Positions 9,041-17,752 of a DNA stretch of 64,000 bases are shown one piece after another (within the stretch, counting starts at the first letter, position 1; every line of letters begins with the position of its first letter). Location of the stretch: positions 130,045-194,044 of the forward strand of contig CYUG01000011.1 in the NCBI GenBank assembly GCA_001403775.1, in the 5' to 3' direction. This DNA comes from Dermabacter indicis. GTDB lineage: Bacteria > Actinomycetota > Actinomycetes > Actinomycetales > Dermabacteraceae. A program made the position numbers and the translations under genes. The notes beneath the pieces were generated by a model. The model was not told where the DNA came from. It was given only the letters and a program-made list of their open reading frames with translations, and made no database searches.

Positions 9041-9940
9041 ATGACCTCACCTGAACTGAGCGCTCAAACCCCGCGCGGCCGCATGTACCGCATGGAGCCC
9101 GGGGGAAAGCTCATCCACCCCTCCATCACGACCGTCGCCGGAATGCGCGCGAAAGACCACCTCAATGGCTGGTACGCGCGGATGGCCTCGAAACGCGCGC
9201 TCGAGATGTTCTCCTACCTCGATCGCAACCCCTCGCGGGCCTTCGACGAAATTCGCCGAGTGAACCGCAATAGTTGGACCACGCAGAAACGAATCGCGGA
9301 AGCGGCGCCCGACTACACGAAAACGACGGCGGACTTCGGCACGTACGTGCACGCGCTTTGCGAGGCGTGGGAACGCTCCGGTGAACGGCCCACGGACGCC
9401 GACATGCGTGAACTCGCGACCGACATGCGCAGCGGGGGAGACCTTCTCAGCATGGAGAACAACCTCGGGGAGCTCGTGGCGCGAGCAAACGTGCGCCTCG
9501 ACGGCTTCGCGGGATTCCTCGACGACTTCCAACCGGAGTTCATTGAGATCGAACAAACCGTCGTCAATCGCAACGTCGGATATGCGGGCACGACGGACGC
9601 CATCGTAAAAATCGGAAACACACTTCTCACGGGCGACATTAAGACGTCGAAGAAGGTGCGAGGCGATTACGCGCTTCAAGGCGTGGCCGTCATGAGAGCC
9701 GAGAATCTTCTCGATAATGACGGCACCCTCAGGGACATGCCCGAGCTCACGGGCGCGTTCATCATTCATCTGCCGGAAGCAGGCGGGTACAGCGCGGTCC
9801 CGCTGCGCACCTCTGATGCCGAGTGGGAAACGTTTAAGGCGCTGCGAAAAGCATGGGACTTCGCGCCAGATGACTGCGCGCTCAGCGAAGCGCAGAGCCC
9901 GAAGGAACTGCTTCTCTCGCTCTTGAACGCGAAGCTCTAA
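9041..9940 (+). CDS. PD-(D/E)XK nuclease-like protein (Cas4/RecB/phage exonuclease type)
   Basis: The 299-residue protein starts 13 bases after glnE. I do not recognise an exact family, but the catalytic pattern of RecB/AddB/Cas4-type nucleases is readable: HPSITTVAG near residue 26, GTYVHALCEAW with His104, Glu in IEIEQTV, GTTDAIV with Asp186, GDIKTSK with Asp199 and Lys201, and YALQGVAV with Gln213. Actinobacteriophage Cas4-like exonucleases share this order. No iron-sulfur cysteines are present, which argues against true Cas4, and no cas, rec or phage gene lies nearby. The biological role is unknown. The gene converges on glnA. Confidence 0.72.
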   Translation: MTSPELSAQTPRGRMYRMEPGGKLIHPSITTVAGMRAKDHLNGWYARMASKRALEMFSYLDRNPSRAFDEIRRVNRNSWTTQKRIAEAAPDYTKTTADFGTYVHALCEAWERSGERPTDADMRELATDMRSGGDLLSMENNLGELVARANVRLDGFAGFLDDFQPEFIEIEQTVVNRNVGYAGTTDAIVKIGNTLLTGDIKTSKKVRGDYALQGVAVMRAENLLDNDGTLRDMPELTGAFIIHLPEAGGYSAVPLRTSDAEWETFKALRKAWDFAPDDCALSEAQSPKELLLSLLNAKL

Positions 9941-9966
9941 CGCGAAGCCCCACGAAGCGACCCCGT

Positions 9967-11391
9967 TTACAGGTCGTAGTAAAGCTCGAACTCGTACGGG
10001 TGGGGGCGCAGCCTGAACGGCTCAACCTCAAACTCGCGCTTGTAGGCGATCCACGTCGAAATGAGATCCTCCGGGAACACATCGCCTTCGGTCAGGAAGT
10101 CGTTATCGCGTTCAAGCTCATCGAGCGCCTCCTCAAGCGACGCAGGAAGAGTCTTGATCTGAGCATGCTCCTCGGGCGGAAGCTCGTAGAGATCCTTATC
10201 GATCGGCTCGGGCGGCTCGATGCGGTTCCTGATGCCGTCGATGCCGGCCATGAGCTGCGCGGCGAACGCGAGGTACGGGTTCGCCGAAGGATCCGGTGCG
10301 CGGAACTCGAGACGCTTCGCTTTCGCGGAGTTACCCGTCACGGGGATGCGAATCGCTGCCGAGCGGTTACGCGCCGAGTACACCATGTTGACCGGAGCCT
10401 CGAAGCCCGGCACGAGACGCTTGAACGAGTTCACGGTGGGATTCGTGAAAGCCGTGAGTGCTGGGGAGTGCTCGATCAGGCCGCCGATGTACCAGCGGGC
10501 GAGATCCGAAAGGCCCCCGTAGCCGCTCTCGTCGTAGAAAAGCGGCTCTCCGTTCTTCCACAGCGACTGATGGCAGTGCATGCCCGAACCGTTGTCGCCA
10601 AAGATCGGTTTCGGCATGAACGTGGCCGAACGTCCGTTCTCCCACGCGACGTTCTTGATCACGTACTTGAACTTCATGACGTCGTCCGCCGCCTGAAGAA
10701 GTGTGGAGAAACGGTAGTTAATTTCCTGCTGGCCGCCCGTGCCCACCTCGTGGTGCGCGCGCTCGACCTCGAGGCCCACCTCGTCAAGGACTCGCACCAT
10801 CTCATCGCGAAGATCGGCCATCTGATCGACGGGCGCCACGGGGAAATAGCCGCCCTTCATCGCGGTCTTGTAACCCTGATTGCCAAACTCTTCTTCACGG
10901 CCCGTGTTCCACGCGGCCTCGTTCGAATCGATCTCGAAGAAGGCACCGTTTGCTTCGGTCTGGTAGCGAACCGAGTCGAAGATGTAGAACTCGGCCTCGG
11001 CGGCAAAGAAGGCGGTGTCGGCAATACCGGTCGAACGGAGGTATTCCTCGGCCTTCGCCGCGACCGTGCGCGGGTCGCGGCTATAGGGAGCTTCAGTGAA
11101 CGGATCGACAATCGCATAGTTGATAACGAGGGTCTTCTGGTCACGGAACGGATCCACGTACGCGGTGCTCAGGTCCGGGATGAGCTTCATGTCGGATTCG
11201 TGAATCGCCTGGAAGCCACGGATCGACGAGCCGTCGAACAGCTGACCTTCGGCGATCGCTTCCTCATCGAAAGTTTTCGCGGGAACGTTAAAGTGCTGCA
11301 TGACGCCGGGAAGATCGCAAAAGCGGATGTCAATGAACTTGACGTCCTCTTCCTCGATGAACTTCACGGCTTCGCTGGGATTGCTGAACAC
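9967..11391 (-). CDS. glnA: Glutamine synthetase, type I-beta (adenylylatable)
   Basis: The main ammonia-assimilating glutamine synthetase: Glu + NH3 + ATP to Gln, a dodecamer. The 474-residue length is exactly that of classical GSI-beta. GGG-type substrate motifs are present, including [29 protein letters not shown] and NRSAAIRIP. The adenylylation site appears as [11 protein letters not shown], with the modified Tyr. The start is the GTG at 11391 because GGAGG lies four bases upstream; the open frame extends further but has no such site. It should be the substrate of the glnE product located two genes away on the opposite strand. Confidence 0.96.
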   Translation of the reverse strand: MFSNPSEAVKFIEEEDVKFIDIRFCDLPGVMQHFNVPAKTFDEEAIAEGQLFDGSSIRGFQAIHESDMKLIPDLSTAYVDPFRDQKTLVINYAIVDPFTEAPYSRDPRTVAAKAEEYLRSTGIADTAFFAAEAEFYIFDSVRYQTEANGAFFEIDSNEAAWNTGREEEFGNQGYKTAMKGGYFPVAPVDQMADLRDEMVRVLDEVGLEVERAHHEVGTGGQQEINYRFSTLLQAADDVMKFKYVIKNVAWENGRSATFMPKPIFGDNGSGMHCHQSLWKNGEPLFYDESGYGGLSDLARWYIGGLIEHSPALTAFTNPTVNSFKRLVPGFEAPVNMVYSARNRSAAIRIPVTGNSAKAKRLEFRAPDPSANPYLAFAAQLMAGIDGIRNRIEPPEPIDKDLYELPPEEHAQIKTLPASLEEALDELERDNDFLTEGDVFPEDLISTWIAYKREFEVEPFRLRPHPYEFELYYDL

Positions 11392-11504
11392 GTATCCTCC
11401 GTCCGTACGGTGCGCACGTTGGCTTTGAGCTTTTGCTCCCCCTATTTTACGACCCCGCCCCTCAGGGTTTGCGTCGCGCAAGGCCGTGAACGTACGGTTC
11501 TGGA

Positions 11505-11936
11505 ATGAATCGGCCCATAAATAGTGACGAGCCTGTCGCAAGCGAAGGTCAAGGTGCGGGGTACCCCGGTGAAGCCTTTGGCCTTCCCGAACACGGCACG
11601 CGCTCTATTGCACCCTTGCCACGGCGCTTTCTTTCGATGTGCCTCGATTGGGCGGCCGCCGCAGCCGCGTCGTTCTTCGCGTTCCACTACGATCCGCTTG
11701 CGACTCTCGGTCTGTTCCTCGCGCAGATCGTGCTCATGCAGACTCTTTTTGGGGCGAGCCTTGGACAATTCCTCACGGGCCTTCGAATGCTGCCCGTCAC
11801 GCGGCGCTCTCCCATGCTCGTGCGCGCGCTCGTACGAAGCTCCATCATGCTGAGTGTTATTAGCGCTTTCGTCGTCAATGACAACCGACAAACCCTTCAC
11901 GACCTCGTTGCGGGTGTCGTTGTCGTGCGAGCATAG
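11505..11936 (+). CDS. RDD family membrane protein
   Basis: A 143-residue integral membrane protein. RDD-family hallmarks are visible: [17 protein letters not shown], with the Arg and Asp of the first transmembrane segment, then a second segment from about residue 66 and [12 protein letters not shown] at the C-terminus, with the conserved His-Asp. The first 40 residues are a hydrophilic cytosolic tail. RDD proteins are linked to ion or osmolyte transport in a few bacteria, but the function here is unknown. It diverges from glnA with about 110 bases between the starts and is followed by a strong bidirectional hairpin. Confidence 0.85.
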   Translation: MNRPINSDEPVASEGQGAGYPGEAFGLPEHGTRSIAPLPRRFLSMCLDWAAAAAASFFAFHYDPLATLGLFLAQIVLMQTLFGASLGQFLTGLRMLPVTRRSPMLVRALVRSSIMLSVISAFVVNDNRQTLHDLVAGVVVVRA

Positions 11937-11952
11937 GGGAGCGTTAAATCAC

Positions 11953-11984
11953 CTCGCCCCCAGCAGCGTAACCGTGGGGGCGAG
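11953..11984. terminator. Bidirectional terminator hairpin
   Basis: Ten perfect base pairs join 11953-11962 with 11975-11984, closing a 12-base loop, in the gap between two convergent genes (RDD protein and DUF4191 protein). The plus side lacks a T-run; the minus side continues into a weak T stretch (GTGATTT). Confidence 0.7.
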
Positions 11985-12003
11985 TGCAGAAATCCGGGTC
12001 GGC

Positions 12004-12717
12004 TCAGCGGCCGCGCATAGCCTTGCGATTGGGCCGAGCGCGCATGGGATCAACGCCCTTTGGAATTGCCTGGCGCACGGGGTTCGGAAGCGCGCGAAGG
12101 CGACGGCCAATCTCCCCGGCCTCGGCCTTCGTCAGCTCGTTCTTCATGCGGGTCAGGTGCCGGTTGAGCTTCGGCAACGGAACCTCGCCTTCGCCGTGGC
12201 CCACGAATACCGTGTGCACGGGAACGTTCGGGAACATGCGGTTCATGCGCTTCGCTTCCTTGCCCATGAGCTTACGTGCACCACCGCCGGAGCCCTCCGA
12301 CACGAGCGCGATACCCTTGCGGCCGCTTGCCCTGAAAAGCATCGAGCGGCTACGTGCATCGAAAGCCGCGGGATCCTGCTCGACGTTCCACCCGCGTGAG
12401 ATCTGCTGCATCACGGCGATCGCAGCGCCGGGCTGATCCTCGATTTTGGCGTACGTGGCTTTTTGCGCCCTACGGCCGAGGATGATCATCGCGAGAAGGA
12501 GGCCGAACCCGAGACCGATGAAAGCGCCGTAAATCGGGTGGCCGAAAGCGCCAAACACGAGTGCGAGGAGGACGGTGAGGCCCACGATCGCGAGGATCAT
12601 AAGCGGCGCCGTCGAGCGGTCGTAGGCCTGCGTCTCCTTGAAGACGTCGATCGTCTGCCGGATGCGGCCAGGCTTCTTCGCCTTAGCGGGGTCGTCGGTC
12701 GTGTTCTTGCGTGCCAT
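12004..12717 (-). CDS. DUF4191 membrane protein
   Basis: A 237-residue protein matching the actinobacterial DUF4191 family, which is typically found beside lipA as here. The N-terminus is Lys-rich (MARKNTTDDPAKAKK) and cytosolic, two adjacent transmembrane segments span roughly residues 38-82, and the C-terminal two thirds are basic and soluble with a conserved GIALVSEG segment. The ATG lies about 70 bases downstream of the lipA stop on the same strand. The biochemical role is unknown; association with the lipoate genes is by gene order only. Confidence 0.88.
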   Translation of the reverse strand: MARKNTTDDPAKAKKPGRIRQTIDVFKETQAYDRSTAPLMILAIVGLTVLLALVFGAFGHPIYGAFIGLGFGLLLAMIILGRRAQKATYAKIEDQPGAAIAVMQQISRGWNVEQDPAAFDARSRSMLFRASGRKGIALVSEGSGGGARKLMGKEAKRMNRMFPNVPVHTVFVGHGEGEVPLPKLNRHLTRMKNELTKAEAGEIGRRLRALPNPVRQAIPKGVDPMRARPNRKAMRGR

Positions 12718-12741
12718 TAATCCTTGTCCTTAGCGCGATGC

Positions 12742-12761
12742 GGGCGGTTCGAAAACCACCC
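12742..12761 (-). terminator. Possible terminator after lipA
   Basis: Arms 12742-12749 and 12754-12761 form an 8-bp stem with one mismatch around a CGAA tetraloop, positioned between lipA and the DUF4191 gene. It has no T-run, so it may be only an RNA-stabilising hairpin. Confidence 0.35.
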
Positions 12762-12784
12762 CTTAGCATAACGAGAAAGCGAGC

Positions 12785-13846
12785 CTAGGCGTTCGCCGCG
12801 GCCTTGCGCTCCGCGCGCTCCCTGTCGCGCTTTTCACGTGCCGCCTGGCGCTCCACCACGCTCGTGGCCTCCTGAAGGGCAGGTGCGGAGGAATTGAGAT
12901 GCGAGAGTTCCTCAGGAATCTCACGCCCAAGCTTTTCCATGGCCTGCGCCCAAAGACGGCCGGCGCGGTACGAAGAGCGCACCATCGGACCCGCCATGAT
13001 GCCCGCGAAGCCCATCTCATAACCTGCCTCGGAAAGCTCAAGGAACTCTTGCGGCTTCACCCAACGATCGATCGGGTGGTGCAGCTTCGAGGGGCGCAGG
13101 TACTGCGTAAGGGTAAGAATCTCGCAGCCGTGATCGCGAAGATCCTGCATAGCGGCGAGGATCTCCTTCGTTTCTTCGCCCATGCCGAGAATGAGGTTCG
13201 ACTTCGTAATCATGCCGTGAGCTTTCGCATCGGCGATCACACCGAGGCTGCGCTCGTAGCGGAAGGCCGGGCGGATCTTTTTGAAGATACGCGGAACGGT
13301 CTCTAGGTTGTGCCCAAAGACCTCGGGCTTCGACTCGTACACCTGCTGCATCGCGCTCGAATCGCCCTTGATGTCGTCAATGAGCAGTTCGACACCCGTG
13401 CCGGGGCTGATCGCGTGGATCTGGCGGCAGGTCTCGGCGAAGAGCCCCGCTGCACCGTCCTCGAGGTCGTCGCGGGCTACGCCGGTGACGGTCGCGTACT
13501 TGAGGCCCATTTCTTTGATCGAGGTGGCAACCTTGAAAGGTTCGGCGGGGTCAATCCCCTGGGGCTTACCCGTCGCGATATCGCAGAAGTCGCAGCGGCG
13601 CGTGCACGTATCGCCGCCGATCAGGAACGTCGCCTCGCGGTCTTCCCAGCACTCAAAGATGTTCGGGCAGCCGGCCTCCTCACACACCGTGTGCAAGCCG
13701 CGCGAGTGCACGCGCTTTTTCATATCGGTGTATTCGGGACCCATGTTCGCCGTGGTCTTGATCCAGCTGGGCTTGCGTTCAATGGGGGTTTCCGCATTGC
13801 GGGCCTCAACCCTGAGCAGGCGGCGTCCTTGAGGTTCAACTGCCAC
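12785..13846 (-). CDS. lipA: Lipoyl synthase (radical SAM)
   Basis: Inserts two sulfurs into protein-bound octanoyl groups to make lipoate. The 353-residue enzyme has both iron-sulfur clusters: the auxiliary [12 protein letters not shown] motif and the radical-SAM CTRRCDFC motif. The GTG start at 13846 has AAGGAG eight bases upstream. It follows lipB on the minus strand with a gap of about 100 bases. The E2 (sucB) and E3 (lpd) genes 2-6 kb away encode the lipoylated complex that needs this product. The C-terminal tail is Ala/Arg-rich and extends slightly beyond the usual end. Confidence 0.97.
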   Translation of the reverse strand: MAVEPQGRRLLRVEARNAETPIERKPSWIKTTANMGPEYTDMKKRVHSRGLHTVCEEAGCPNIFECWEDREATFLIGGDTCTRRCDFCDIATGKPQGIDPAEPFKVATSIKEMGLKYATVTGVARDDLEDGAAGLFAETCRQIHAISPGTGVELLIDDIKGDSSAMQQVYESKPEVFGHNLETVPRIFKKIRPAFRYERSLGVIADAKAHGMITKSNLILGMGEETKEILAAMQDLRDHGCEILTLTQYLRPSKLHHPIDRWVKPQEFLELSEAGYEMGFAGIMAGPMVRSSYRAGRLWAQAMEKLGREIPEELSHLNSSAPALQEATSVVERQAAREKRDRERAERKAAANA

Positions 13847-13944
13847 GTCACACTCTCCTTGCGAGTAGGGGTCTCACGATTCTAGGGGGCACTCCGGCCT
13901 GGTCCCACAAAGCACGCGTGTGATCTTCACGGGGTTTCATGTCC

Positions 13945-14655
13945 TTAGTCGAGGCCGCGTTCGGCTTCAAGCTCTTTCATAGTCGCTTCGACGTCGGCGA
14001 GGACGTCCCTTGGCCGCACGGTGCGGCCAGTTTCGACCGATAGAGACGTCACGCCCGCATCGTCGATTCCGCACGGAATCACGTTCATTGCCCACGACAA
14101 GTCGTTCTCGCAGTTCAGGGCGAAGCCATGCATCGTGCATCGTTTTGCTACGCGCAGCCCGATCGCACAGACCTTTCGATCCATGCCGAGCTCGTCGAGA
14201 ACCCAGACGCCGCTTCGGCCCTCAACGGGAGCCGTGCTCACGCCCGCCTTCGTGCACACCTTCATGATGGCCCGCTCGATGCCCCGCACAAAGCCCACAA
14301 CATCGATGGGGGCGGGAAGCTTCACGATGGGGTACCCCACGAGCTGACCAGGACCATGCCACGTGATCTTGCCGCCACGGTCGACATCCACTACGGGGGC
14401 GCCATCGCGCGGGCGCTCGATGTCGAGGGTGCGGCGCCCCGCGGTGTAGACCGGTTGATGCTCGAGGAGCAGGAGTGTGTTTGGGCGCTCGCCCGCAATC
14501 ACCTCAGCGTGGATCTTCCTTTGCACATCCCACGCGGCGTTGTACTCAACGGGACCGGGCGGAAGACCGAATTCTTCGTGGGCGGTTTCGATCCCGGACT
14601 CTTCTGAAAACGCAAGGTGGATGATGTCGAGCACCCCACCATAGTAGTTGCCCAT
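13945..14655 (-). CDS. lipB: Octanoyl-[acyl-carrier-protein]:protein octanoyltransferase
   Basis: Moves octanoate from acyl carrier protein to the lipoyl domains, ahead of LipA. The key elements are present: [34 protein letters not shown], the catalytic Lys in [11 protein letters not shown] and the catalytic Cys in [11 protein letters not shown]. The ATG at 14655 gives 236 residues. A GTG at 14634, which begins VLDIIHLAF and aligns better with the family start, is an alternative, and an upstream TTG is unlikely. The ribosome site is weak for all of them. Confidence 0.94.
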   Translation of the reverse strand: MGNYYGGVLDIIHLAFSEESGIETAHEEFGLPPGPVEYNAAWDVQRKIHAEVIAGERPNTLLLLEHQPVYTAGRRTLDIERPRDGAPVVDVDRGGKITWHGPGQLVGYPIVKLPAPIDVVGFVRGIERAIMKVCTKAGVSTAPVEGRSGVWVLDELGMDRKVCAIGLRVAKRCTMHGFALNCENDLSWAMNVIPCGIDDAGVTSLSVETGRTVRPRDVLADVEATMKELEAERGLD

Positions 14656-14706
14656 GCGTGCACGGAAAAGCTCCCCGTGCACCGGTGCGCCCCGCAAACC
14701 CGCGAG

Positions 14707-14715
14707 TTATCCACA
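14707..14715 (+). promoter_or_regulatory. Perfect DnaA-box-like 9-mer TTATCCACA
   Basis: An exact match to the DnaA box consensus in the intergenic gap between divergent lipB and the pseudokinase gene, preceded by GCGAG. It is one of three such copies in the window, all in non-coding DNA. Confidence 0.4.
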
Positions 14716-14765
14716 ATTTCGGATGGCCCCTGGGATTACCCCCAGAAAAGGCATGAAATGGTCAC

Positions 14766-15983
14766 ATGAATCTCCACTCGACGCGTCTCACCTCCGCTTT
14801 TGGAACGGGCCTGCGCCCCGTTCGGTTGATCCGCACGGAAGGTGGTCGGCAGGTGTGGCAAGCTCGGGACCACAGGGGCCGACGCTTGACGCTCATCCGC
14901 GCCCGCTCAATTCGTGCGGCGATGAGAGTTCGGCGCGAGATTGCGCTGCTTCGTATCCTCGAAGCGGGCGATACACCTGCGGTACCCACGCTCAAGTGGC
15001 GCGGAGTGGCGGCTTATGCCGTAGCCGAAGGACCGAGTGCCCTCGCGCCGCCACGAGGCAAAAGGGTCGCGCGTGAAGCACGTGTGAAAGGTGGGAGCAG
15101 TACGGCCCAGATGGCGTCGGACCTCGCGGCGCTCCTGAAGAGCTTGCACTCACGCGGCCTCGCCCTCGGTCTCCAAGGACTCCGCGGGCTTGAACTCTCA
15201 CCGCGCGGACGCGTCGTCGTGACCGACTTTTCGCACGTGGGGCCTCTGACGCCGGTGCGAAAGCGCGCCGATCAGCAGTGGCTCGCTCGCCTCACGAGCG
15301 GCGCGGGAACATACCGCTACGCGCAGCGACGAGCCGAAGAACAGCATGACCCCGAATGGCTCGCGAGCAGCTCACAGGCGATTGGGGAGCGCGCATCCGC
15401 GAGTGCGCCCGCCGCGCCCATCGTCTCGCGTTCGCGGCACCGCAACGCAAAGGGCACGAAGTACCGCATGCGCTTGTGCATGACCTCGCCCCCGAGGCTC
15501 GCAGCGGTCGCGGTTCTCACGTGCACGATTCTCGCGGGAGTCTCGATGCTCGCTTCCCTCCCAGACACCGCGCCGCCTCGTTCCAGTGCCCCCAGCGCAC
15601 TCGAGGATCCCGCCACGATCATCCCGCCTCTCGTGGAAGCACGACACCGCTATCTCACTGGAGCAACCGAGCTCAATACCTCTGCCGCACCGGGAAGCGA
15701 GGCGGAAATCGCCGATCAAAAACTCCGCTCCGCCCTCGCAGGTGCGAATGTCAAGGGCGGGCAGGTGCGCATCCTCGAGGTGCACGCACTCGCGCAGAAC
15801 GACAACGACGTGCACGTGCGTGTTCGCCTTGAAGACTCCGCTGCGCGTATCGACGGAACTGCACATTCACTCGAACTCGACGGAAGCGATCCTTACGAAG
15901 TCGACATGCGACTCACGCGAATCGCCGGCGAGTGGCGAATAGCGTCCACGACCCCCGTGGGAGAGAGCGTGGGTAGCGCTTAG
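14766..15983 (+). CDS. Membrane protein with degenerate protein-kinase-like domain
   Basis: A 405-residue protein. Residues 1 to about 165 look like a shrunken Ser/Thr kinase: a GGRQVWQARDHRGRRLTLIR strand pair, an RREIALLRIL helix (Glu59), LLKSLHSRGLALG at 122-134 where a kinase would have HRD, and VVTDFS at 151-156 in place of DFG. The catalytic Asp and the Asn are missing, so it is probably inactive. A basic linker precedes one transmembrane helix at about 244-266, and a roughly 130-residue exported domain follows that ends with DPYEVDMRLTRIAGEWRIAS. The N-in/C-out topology suggests a sensor or scaffold. This is inference; no family name is certain. Confidence 0.65.
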   Translation: MNLHSTRLTSAFGTGLRPVRLIRTEGGRQVWQARDHRGRRLTLIRARSIRAAMRVRREIALLRILEAGDTPAVPTLKWRGVAAYAVAEGPSALAPPRGKRVAREARVKGGSSTAQMASDLAALLKSLHSRGLALGLQGLRGLELSPRGRVVVTDFSHVGPLTPVRKRADQQWLARLTSGAGTYRYAQRRAEEQHDPEWLASSSQAIGERASASAPAAPIVSRSRHRNAKGTKYRMRLCMTSPPRLAAVAVLTCTILAGVSMLASLPDTAPPRSSAPSALEDPATIIPPLVEARHRYLTGATELNTSAAPGSEAEIADQKLRSALAGANVKGGQVRILEVHALAQNDNDVHVRVRLEDSAARIDGTAHSLELDGSDPYEVDMRLTRIAGEWRIASTTPVGESVGSA

Positions 15984-15991
15984 CGCACAAA

Positions 15992-16029
15992 GCTCGGGCC
16001 GCGCCTTCAATCGAAAGCGCGGCCCGAGC
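15992..16029. terminator. Strong bidirectional terminator hairpin
   Basis: Thirteen uninterrupted base pairs join 15992-16004 with 16017-16029 around a 12-base loop, between the convergent pseudokinase-like gene and sucB. No long T-run is present on either side. Confidence 0.75.
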
Positions 16030-16048
16030 CGTATTGAGCGAACTATTC

Positions 16049-17734
16049 TCAGAGGCCGAGGTCGCCCTCGAATGCACCATCCTCGAGGCGCTTCTTCATC
16101 GTCGAGAGGAAGCGAGCGGCGTCGCCGCCGTCCACGAGGCGGTGATCGTAGCTGAGGAACAGGTACATCATCGAACGGATACCGATCGTTTCGTTACCGT
16201 CGGCGTCCTTCACGACAGCCGGGCGCTTGACGATCGTGCCGCAGCCGAGGATACCGATCTGCGGGTTCGGAACGATCGGGGTATCGAACAGCGCTCCGCC
16301 CGAACCGGTATTCGTGATCGTGAACGTCGCTCCCTGGAGGTCATCCGGCGTGAGCTTGCTGCTCTTGGCCTTCGCACCGAGCTCACCGATCTGGCGAGCA
16401 AGCCCCGCGAGATTGAGATCGCCAGCGTTCTTGATCACCGGAACGACGAGGCCACGCTCGGTGTCCGCTGCCATACCGATGTTCTCGACACCGTGGTACT
16501 TGATCATGTCGCCCGCGATCTCGGCGTTGAGCTTCGGATGCGCCTTGAGCGCCTCGACAGCCGCCTGCATGATGAACGGGAGGAACGTGAGCTTCGCGCC
16601 CTCACGTGCGAGGAAGTCGTTCTTCGCACGACCGCGAAGAGCGGCGATGCGGGTCATATCGACCTCGACCGCAGTCGTGAGCTGAGCCTGGGTCTGGAGC
16701 GATTCGACCATGCGCGAAGCAACGATCTTGCGCAGGCGAGACATCTTCTCCTCGGTACCACGCAGCGGCGACGCCTCGACCTTCGGGGCTTCCTTCTTCG
16801 CGGGAGCCGCAGTGGCCGGAGCCGGAGCAGCAGCGGGAGCGGGTGCCTCCGCCTTCTTCTTCGCCTCGATCGCCTCCTGCACGTCCTGCTTGCGGATGCG
16901 ACCGCCGATGCCCGAGCCCTTGAGCGAGCCGAGATCAATGCCGTTATCCGAAGCGAGCTTGCGCACGATCGGCGTCACGTACGCCTGCGCGTTGCTGCTC
17001 GAGGACACCGTTTCTGAAGCCGAAGCAGCGGGAGCAGGCTTGTCCTCTTGCTGAGGTGCTGCCGGCGCGGCCTCTTTCGCGGGAGCGGCAGGAGCCGGGG
17101 AGGCGTCGGAAGGTGAACCCGAGCCGATGACGGCGATCGGAGCACCGACCTCAGCTTCCTCATCCTCGTGCACGAGGATCTTCTGGAGCGTGCCTGCGAT
17201 AGGCGAGGGAACCTCGGTGTCGACCTTGTCAGTCGAGACCTCGAGGAGGGGCTCATCGGCCTCGACCTCTTCGCCAACCTCCTTGAGCCAGCGCACAACG
17301 GTGCCCGAATCAACGGATTCACCAAGCGCGGGCATCGTGACCTCTTCGCCCTCGGCGCTACCGGAAGCGTTCGACGAATCGGCGGGCGCCTGGCTCTCGC
17401 CAACGGGAGTCTCCTGCGACGTGGAGGGAGCAACCGTCGGATCCGAAGCGAGATTCTCACCCTCGCTCGGCTCTGCAGAGCCGGCGTCAACACCGGAGCC
17501 ATCGCCGACGACTGCAAGGTCGGCGCCGATCTCGGCGTCCTCGTCTTCGTTCACGAGAATCTTCTCGAGAACACCGGCCACGGGGGAGGGGACCTCGGTG
17601 TCAACCTTGTCGGTCGATACCTCGAGCAGAGGCTCATCAACGGCGATTTCCTCGCCCACTTCCTTGAGCCAGCGAACAACGGTGCCCTCGGTGACGGATT
17701 CACCGAGCGCGGGCATCTTAACGATTTCAGACAT
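16049..17734 (-). CDS. sucB: Dihydrolipoamide acyltransferase (E2), two lipoyl domains
   Basis: The 561-residue E2 core of a 2-oxoacid dehydrogenase complex. Lipoyl domain 1 has its target Lys at residue 43 and lipoyl domain 2 at residue 170, both in STDKVDTE. An E3-binding domain follows (TPIVRKLASDNGIDLGSLKGSGIGGRIRKQDV, shown in part), then the catalytic domain ending with DHRLVDGGDAARFL. In actinobacteria this gene is called sucB, but the protein usually serves pyruvate dehydrogenase (and the joint oxoglutarate complex), so substrate assignment is open. It lies 18 bases after lpd on the same strand. Linkers are Ala/Pro-rich. Confidence 0.95.
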   Translation of the reverse strand: MSEIVKMPALGESVTEGTVVRWLKEVGEEIAVDEPLLEVSTDKVDTEVPSPVAGVLEKILVNEDEDAEIGADLAVVGDGSGVDAGSAEPSEGENLASDPTVAPSTSQETPVGESQAPADSSNASGSAEGEEVTMPALGESVDSGTVVRWLKEVGEEVEADEPLLEVSTDKVDTEVPSPIAGTLQKILVHEDEEAEVGAPIAVIGSGSPSDASPAPAAPAKEAAPAAPQQEDKPAPAASASETVSSSSNAQAYVTPIVRKLASDNGIDLGSLKGSGIGGRIRKQDVQEAIEAKKKAEAPAPAAAPAPATAAPAKKEAPKVEASPLRGTEEKMSRLRKIVASRMVESLQTQAQLTTAVEVDMTRIAALRGRAKNDFLAREGAKLTFLPFIMQAAVEALKAHPKLNAEIAGDMIKYHGVENIGMAADTERGLVVPVIKNAGDLNLAGLARQIGELGAKAKSSKLTPDDLQGATFTITNTGSGGALFDTPIVPNPQIGILGCGTIVKRPAVVKDADGNETIGIRSMMYLFLSYDHRLVDGGDAARFLSTMKKRLEDGAFEGDLGL

Positions 17735-17752
17735 GTGTAGATCTCCTCGTGA

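Noticed and set aside
9041-9940. True Cas4 of a CRISPR system
   Set aside because: No four-cysteine iron-sulfur signature, no other cas genes and no repeat array in the window.
14707-14715. Replication origin at the DnaA-like boxes
   Set aside because: The boxes are single, kilobases apart, and not near dnaA, dnaN or an AT-rich unwinding element.
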